Shown here piece by piece: positions 58,298-64,000 of a DNA stretch of 64,000 bases (the first letter of the stretch is position 1; every line of letters begins with the position of its first letter). The DNA is from Chaetomium olivaceum (lineage: Eukaryota > Ascomycota > Sordariomycetes > Sordariales > Chaetomiaceae). The stretch is from NCBI GenBank assembly GCA_039881045.1, contig JAYWVB010000062.1:102545-166544 (forward strand), written 5' to 3'. The position numbers and the translations under genes are program-made. The notes beneath the pieces were generated by a model. The model was not told where the DNA came from, made no database searches, and was given only the letters and a program-made list of their open reading frames with translations.

Positions 58298-58456
58298 TTC
58301 AATGAGACAAGGACTTTCTTGAATCGTATTCCAAACCAGCGACTCTTATCAGTAAGCAAGTATGAATCTCGAAGCATGTACACAAAGAAAAAATGAACAC
58401 AAAATAAACGTGAAAAATACCTTGACCCATGCCTGTCCCCCTTACTCCTCCGCCTC

Positions 58457-61400
58457 CTAAATATCACCCTCCAACCGCCTCAACGCATCCGCCCTCACCT
58501 TATCCACATCCACATCCACCTCACCACTCCCAGACATCCCCCCAACCCTCCTCCTTCCCCTATCCCTCTCCCTCTCCCCCCATCCCCCGTCCAAACCCCG
58601 CCCCCAACCAACGCCTTAAACCGTCCACCCCTCGCCACCAACTCCTCATAACCCCCCTCCTCTACCACCACCCCCCCCTCAACCATAACCACCCGATCCA
58701 CAACCATCATCATCTCCTTACTATGCGTGACCACCACCACCGCCATCCCCCCCTCCTCCCCCCCTCCCCCATCGCTATCCTTATCCCCAACCCCCCTCAC
58801 CAACCCCCTCACCTCCCTCGCCATCTCCCCATCCAACGCACTCGTCGGCTCATCCAGAAGCAACAACCTCGGCCTCCTGGCCAACGCCCGCGCAATACAC
58901 AGCCGCTGCGCCTGGCCCCCCGACACGGCCAACCCGCCGTCCCCCAGAAGCGTGTCCCACCCCTGCGGCAGCGAGACGATAAAGTCGTGGATGCCCGCCT
59001 GCTGCGCGGCGCGCGTGAGGTTGGTGGCGCTGCGCAGGGGGGAGGCGTCGTGCAGCCCGTAGGCGAGGTTGGCGTGCACGCTGGCGGGGAAGAGTAAGGG
59101 GGTTTGCGGGACGTAGGCGGTGTGGTTGCGGAGGGAGGGCATGTGGAGCGTGGGGGAGGGAGTGTAGGCGTAGGTTAGGGGGTGGTGTGGGGGGAAGGGG
59201 AAGTGGTGGGTTTGGGTTTGGGTGTGGGTGTGCGGGGTGATGGGGGAATCGGGGATGGGGGAGACAGGGATTTCGAATCTGGATGTTGTTGGCGGGCCGG
59301 TGGCGGTTGGGCGGGATGGTGGGAGGGGTAGGAGAGGGTCGTATAGGCGGAGGAGGAGGCTTGCGATAGTGGACTTGCCGCAGCCCGAGGCGCCTACGAT
59401 GGCGGTGCATGTGCCGGCGTCAATTTGGAGGTTGATGTTGCGGAGGACCTCGGTTTGAGGAGTCCCCGGGTAGGCGAACCGCAGGTTGGTCATGCAAACG
59501 GGAAGGGGAGTCAGCAACCGCTTCTCGCCCTGCCCTTCGTGGCTCGCGGTGTGCGACAGGTTGGCGTAGTAGAGCATTTGGACGGCGGTCGTTTTGGCGG
59601 CGGCGATCTGGGGGAGATTGCCCAGCATGGCGATGGAGGTGCCCAGAGCGAACAGCAGCAAGTTGATGACCCTGATCACGTCGGTCACTGTGACGAGGCC
59701 CTCGCTGAGGATCTTAGCGCCGTAGTAGAAGACGAGAGACGTGAGGAAGAAGATTATGGACTGATGAACACCGTAGAAGAGTCCAACGAAGCCCGCACGC
59801 TTGATGCCGAGGCGGTAGGTTGCCAACGCGGAGTTGCTGTGCTTGTCGTAAAAGTACCGCTCCAACGTCAAGGCACGTATGACCTTAATGTTGGCAAAGG
59901 TCTCGCTCAGAATAGCATGAGTGGACGAGGCAGCTTCGTCGCAGATGGCTTCCCACTTGTCGCTCACGACCGAGTTGGCTCGCGCCGCTGCCATGGCCAC
60001 GGGTAGCCCGGCGAGTGTCATCAGTGTGAGATCCCACCGGATAGCCAGTGCCCAAATCAGCGACGCTAGGATCATAACGGTGATAGTCAAGAGAATTGGC
60101 AGGAACATGCCGACGAGTTTGCGCATTTCCTCGGCGTTACGGTCGAGACACTGGGTGATGCGAGAGGGAGAATGGCTTGGCTTGTCGAACCATGACCTGG
60201 GTTGACTCAGGATACGCTTGATCGCCTCAGCACGTAGAGTGTTGACCCATTTCTGGGCCACCCTCTCCATGAGAAAGTAACCACAAAAAGTGGCGCTCGC
60301 GTCAATGACGGCAATGGCCGCGAGAAGACCAGTCCATAGCGAGACTGAGCTCTCCTGGCCGTCGACAATCCAGAAACCCCCCACGAGGTTGGCGAAGAAG
60401 TAGGAGAACACGGGGTTGCTTGCTGAAATGACGAGACACAGTATAATGCCGAGAATTAGTTGCACCTTGCCAGCCATGTCCAACGTCGGCCAGACAGTTT
60501 TCAGGATGGCGGCAAGGGAAGGAAGCTGACGTCCCTTAGATGGCTTGCCCCGGTCCTTGTGATTAGCGAGGCGCTCGAGAAAGAACCGATCTAGTGACTC
60601 GAGCGAAGCATCGCGCTTCTCATCAAGGTCAGCCCCCTCTAAAATTGAGCGTGCATACAGAGTCCTACTCCGCTGCACGCCTAAACCCCGTTGGGTAACG
60701 GCATGGATGCTCGAACTGCAACTTGCGTTGCCAGATTCGGATGGATGGATATCCCTATGGTGGGACATGGATCTGCGTCCTCGTTTGTAGGACATGGCTC
60801 GTTTGGTTCCTGCATAAGACACGGGGTGGTGAAGCTGAGCCGAAACAGGCCCACGGACATTGGCCGGTTGTCGACGAGGGCGCCGCGCAGTAACTTGGCA
60901 TATTGCGCCTCCTGGACGGGCTCGTCGTTGAGTATATCTGAGTCCAGTTCAGTCTCACTGTCGCTAAACACGGAACTGCCCGAGGAAGCGTTATCAGCCG
61001 AGGCAACGAACGATGCAAAGGGCCCTGCCTGGTCCTCTTCCAAATCGCGCTTCGGCCCCTCCTGGACTACTGAGCCATCTGCAAGCACATACACGTACTC
61101 GTCGTCCGCAATATGGTTGACCTCGTGCGTGATGATGATGGTTGTCTTGCCCTTCCTCCATAGGCGAATGGCCTCCATGATTAGGGTCCTGCTGACCGGG
61201 TCTAAGCCAGTCGTGATCTCGTCTAGAATCAGAACGGAAGGATTTCGGATCTTGGCGCGGGCAAGGGCCAGCCGCTGTTTCTGTCCGCCACTGAGGCTGT
61301 GGCCGCCAGGACCGATCACGGTGTTCATGCCGTCAGGCAAGCCAGCGACGGTAGATTGGAGGAGAGCCATGGTGCAGGCACTTTGAACCGCGTCAGGGGT

Positions 61401-63173
61401 GACACTTTCGGATTCCGGAGAGTCCGAGTGCGATGTTTTGGAACAACGTGTCGCTAAACAGAGAGCTGGACTGTTGGATGAGAGTGACGTTTCGACGGAG
61501 CCAGTTGAGATCGAGGGTTGTGATGGAGTGCCGTCCAAGGTGATGTGGCCGGCCAAGGGCTCGTAAAATCGCACTAGCAGATTGCCCAGCGTGCTCTTCC
61601 CGGAACCGCTACTACCGACGAGGAAGGTAAGCTGACCGGCAGCGAAATTGAGACTCGATGAGTGAATAACTGTCTTTGTCGGGTTGGACGGGTATGCAAA
61701 GGTGATCTGCTACTATTAGTCTCATCCGGGAGGCGGCCTGCACGCCACTTACGTTGCTGAATCTAACATCCCCTAAGCACCACGAAGGCTTTAGCCAGCC
61801 GGCGCTTTTCTTCTTAGAACCACAACTTTCCTCGTTCACGAGCGTCTGAAGGAACTGCCCAGCCGCCATGCCCTTCGCCACAACCAACCACTGCGGGCCG
61901 AGTGTCTCAATAGACTGAAAGGCAATGAGCGCGGCGTAGAATGTCGTCAGCGCATCACCTGGCGTGAGCTCCCCACGGCCCACCATCATGACGGCAAAGT
62001 AGAACCCCAGCACAAACAGCATGATCATCCACAGCTTGACGTAGCTCATCTGGCCACAGTTGCAGAGCACCTGGCGCGAATAGAACTTGGCGGACCTCCG
62101 AATGGCCGAGATGAACTGGAAAGCCTCATGGTCGGCGCCGTTGTACACCTTGACGAGGTCGATGGCGGTGGTGGCGGCTGTGACGTGCTTCGCGGCCTGC
62201 GCGGGCTCCCTCTTCTGCCCCTCGATAGCCGGGTTGACGAAGCGACTGATGCCCCAGAGGATGAGCGCGGAGGGGACGCCCGTCGCCAACATGACAAAGG
62301 TGAGCTTGTACGAGTAGACGAGCGCCACAACGATGCAGGCGCCAAACACAAACACATCACAGACGAGGTAGCCCAGTGTCTAGGACGTTGCGGCCTGCAA
62401 TTCCCTTGTTTGCCTGTTTTTTCCCTGGTCAGCAACCCACCCAGCCAAAAACAACACCACCCATCTTCCCAGAAGCAGCAGCAGTCACCACCACTCCCCC
62501 CTTCCCCCACCAAAAGAACGACCCAAAGAAAAGAAAGAAAAAAGTAGAAAAGAAAAGGAAAACTCACCCCTCCACCCCGCCCCCAACCCCCCAACCCCCT
62601 CCCCCTCGCCTCAAACCACGCCACCCCCCTCTCCACCCCCAACACTCCAAACACCCTCCCCCTAACCACCCTCGCCCTCAGTTCCCCTCCCACCACCCAC
62701 GCGGCCACATCCACAGTCGCCACCACCCAAACGCCCACCCCCAGCACACACATCCACACAGCCCACTGGGCAATCTGATCGAGGAAGTCTTCGGGCGTGA
62801 GGAGGCGGCCTGCACCGCCTGTGCCGTTTGCGCCGCCAAAGGTGGTGACGACGTTGAAGATGCGGCCGAGGAGGATGGCGTAGAGGGTGCGGGAGGCGGC
62901 GAGGAGGAGGGAGGTTGTTAGGGAGAGGAGGAGTGGGATGTGGGCGCGGGGGGTGAAGGTGAAGAGGTGTTTGATGGTGAGTTGGGTGTGGGGTTGGGGG
63001 GGTGTCTGTTGTGTTGGTGGTGGTGATGGTGGAGGTTTGGGGGAAAGAGTAGTCGTCGGGTTGCATGATGCTGTTGTGATGGTGGTGGGTTTTGTTGTAT
63101 GATGAGGCGGATGAGATTGTGGACTTTGTGGATCGGGGTTGGCGGTCGTCTGGCTTGAGGCTGAGGATGCCAT
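58457..63173 (-). CDS. ste6: Ste6-like full ABC transporter (a-factor pheromone exporter type)
   Basis: ABCB-type full transporter, TMD1-NBD1-TMD2-NBD2, about 1,510 residues, resembling fungal Ste6, which exports the lipidated mating peptide. Exons: 63173-62568, 62424-61753, 61706-58457. NBD1 has Walker A GSSGSGKST, signature LSGGQKQRLALARA and Walker B VLILDEITTGLD. NBD2 has GASGCGKST, VSGGQAQRLCIARAL and LLLLDEPTSALD. Between Walker A and the Q-loop of NBD2 (YVPQTPLLF) lies a Pro/His/Thr-rich insert of about 45 residues. Apparent indels are near 61530, 61416, 60693-60695 and 58538-58543; the last restores a normal end, DALRRLEGDI. A nonsense codon TAG at 62382-62380 sits where homologues have Gln (ATS-x-TLGYLV). 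Low-complexity N-terminus of about 70 residues. Confidence 0.85.
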
Positions 63174-63632
63174 AGCTGTTGTGGTTGTGGTTAATCTGGC
63201 GGCGGTCTTGTTGGTTGATAGTTTGCCTGCAGACTGAGAGAATGGATGAGTTTGGGAAAGGAAGACCGGTGATGGTTGGAAGTCAAGTGAAGATGGTCAA
63301 GCCATTGGTGGCAGATGCTAGAGTTGTTCACAACTCAAAGTCAGACTTGCAGAAATATCCGATCAGCTCAAGTCTCGACATCAGTATAATAGCAAAACTT
63401 TCGATGTCATGAGTGGTCCCGGAATCCTGGCGCGCCTCGTGGTAGCTATTCTTGTGATGGAGGCGTGGCTTTGTTTGCTCTTAGTATTGTGCTCAACATG
63501 CAAGTGGGCCAAACAGCATGACAATACTAAGGGGCTGAAAGAAACATTCCAGGAGGCGTATCAAAGGGTGCATGGGCCACATTTCACTCGAGGAGATGAT
63601 AATGATAATTCTGTCAATATGCAATGGTATTC
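63174..63632. other. Intergenic, upstream of the ABC transporter
   Basis: Between two same-strand genes; likely holds the transporter promoter. No element is recognised with confidence. Confidence 0.5.
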
Positions 63633-64000
63633 TCACGCGGCCGAGGCCTTCTCTTTTTGGGCCTGCTCGTAAATCCAGTCGTTCAAGCCCGCCCTATTTC
63701 TGCGGAGAGTCAGCATCAGCACCTCGCATGGCGTACATACTAAAACATACCGCGCAATCTCGACAGCATAAAACTGCATCCTCGGCACTGCGCATGGTTA
63801 GCCTTGTCCCCGTTTCTTCCGGAGTGTCGTCATCATGCACTCACCGAAGATGGTCTCCTCCCGGCCGTACTCAAACTTGGGGTTCGACCGCATCATGGTG
63901 CCAAAGTTGTAGTCGTCCACCTTCTTCTCATAAACCATCATGAAGTTGCGCCACCGCTCCTTGCCTCTTTGCTCTTCATCTGGTCCTCGTCGATGGTCTC
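63633..64000 (-). CDS. PBDC1-family protein, 3' part (runs off the window)
   Basis: C-terminal part of a PBDC1 homologue (yeast YPL225W type), a small conserved cytosolic protein; the yeast member has been linked to folding of eEF1A at the ribosome. Exons here are 64000-63845, 63787-63751 and 63699-63633, with canonical introns (GTGAGT...GCTAAC...CAG; GTATGT...CTGAC...CAG). Peptides are ETIDEDQMKSKEA, ERWRNFMMVYEKKVDDYNFG, MMRSNPKFEYGREETIF, VPRMQFYAVEIAR and NRAGLNDWIYEQAQKEKASAA. One base seems to be missing near 63963-63965. The N-terminus lies beyond the right edge. Confidence 0.88.

Noticed and set aside
1..64000. CRISPR array or prokaryotic operon structure
   Set aside because: No regularly spaced short repeats were seen; genes carry spliceosomal introns and fungal domain families throughout.

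Overview
The window is nuclear DNA of a filamentous ascomycete. Coding regions are GC-rich. Introns are short (about 47-140 nt, mostly near 55), with GTAAGT/GTGAGT-type donors, CTAAC/CTGAC branch points and CAG/TAG acceptors. The gene content (AA9 copper oxygenase, GH115, GH62, CE15, PTH11-type receptor, SesB-NACHT NLR, Ste6-type pheromone exporter) fits Sordariales, most likely a plant-biomass-degrading Chaetomiaceae. The species assignment is inference.

Layout. 0-7 kb: a small secreted DUF4360 protein, a decayed ~160-bp tandem repeat, then a GH115 alpha-glucuronidase. 7-23 kb: a BuGZ/ZNF207-type zinc-finger protein, a PTH11-like membrane protein, a secreted type-B carboxylesterase, a GH62 arabinofuranosidase, and an F-box-like gene with a decayed partial copy next to it. 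23-34 kb: an Asp f 2/Pra1-like HRxxH protein, a PL1 pectate lyase, a membrane-anchored aspartic-protease homologue that has lost its catalytic motifs, a GT8 glycosyltransferase, and an NmrA-like protein. 34-46 kb: housekeeping genes, with CET1 (mRNA-capping RNA triphosphatase) divergent from RPN2 (proteasome lid/base scaffold), then a DUF1769 protein and a DHA1 MFS transporter. 47-54 kb: a dynamic zone with a membrane-protein gene apparently split by an AT-rich insert carrying a tRNA-like element, then a large NLR (SesB-like hydrolase, NACHT, ankyrin). 54-64 kb: CE15 glucuronoyl esterase, an AA9 LPMO, a Ste6-like ABC transporter, and the 3' end of a PBDC1-family gene running off the right edge.

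Functionally, GH115, CE15, GH62 and AA9 act on the same substrate: they trim methyl-glucuronic acid and arabinose from xylan, break lignin-glucuronate esters, and oxidise the polysaccharide backbone. PL1 adds pectin attack. They are scattered along the locus rather than forming a tight cluster.

A major caveat: many genes, including essential ones such as CET1, carry apparent single-base frameshifts, nearly all repaired by adding one base, often in a short homopolymer. I read most of these as consensus errors of a draft assembly, not pseudogenes. CDS coordinates below span the inferred full gene, start to stop codon, and include introns.
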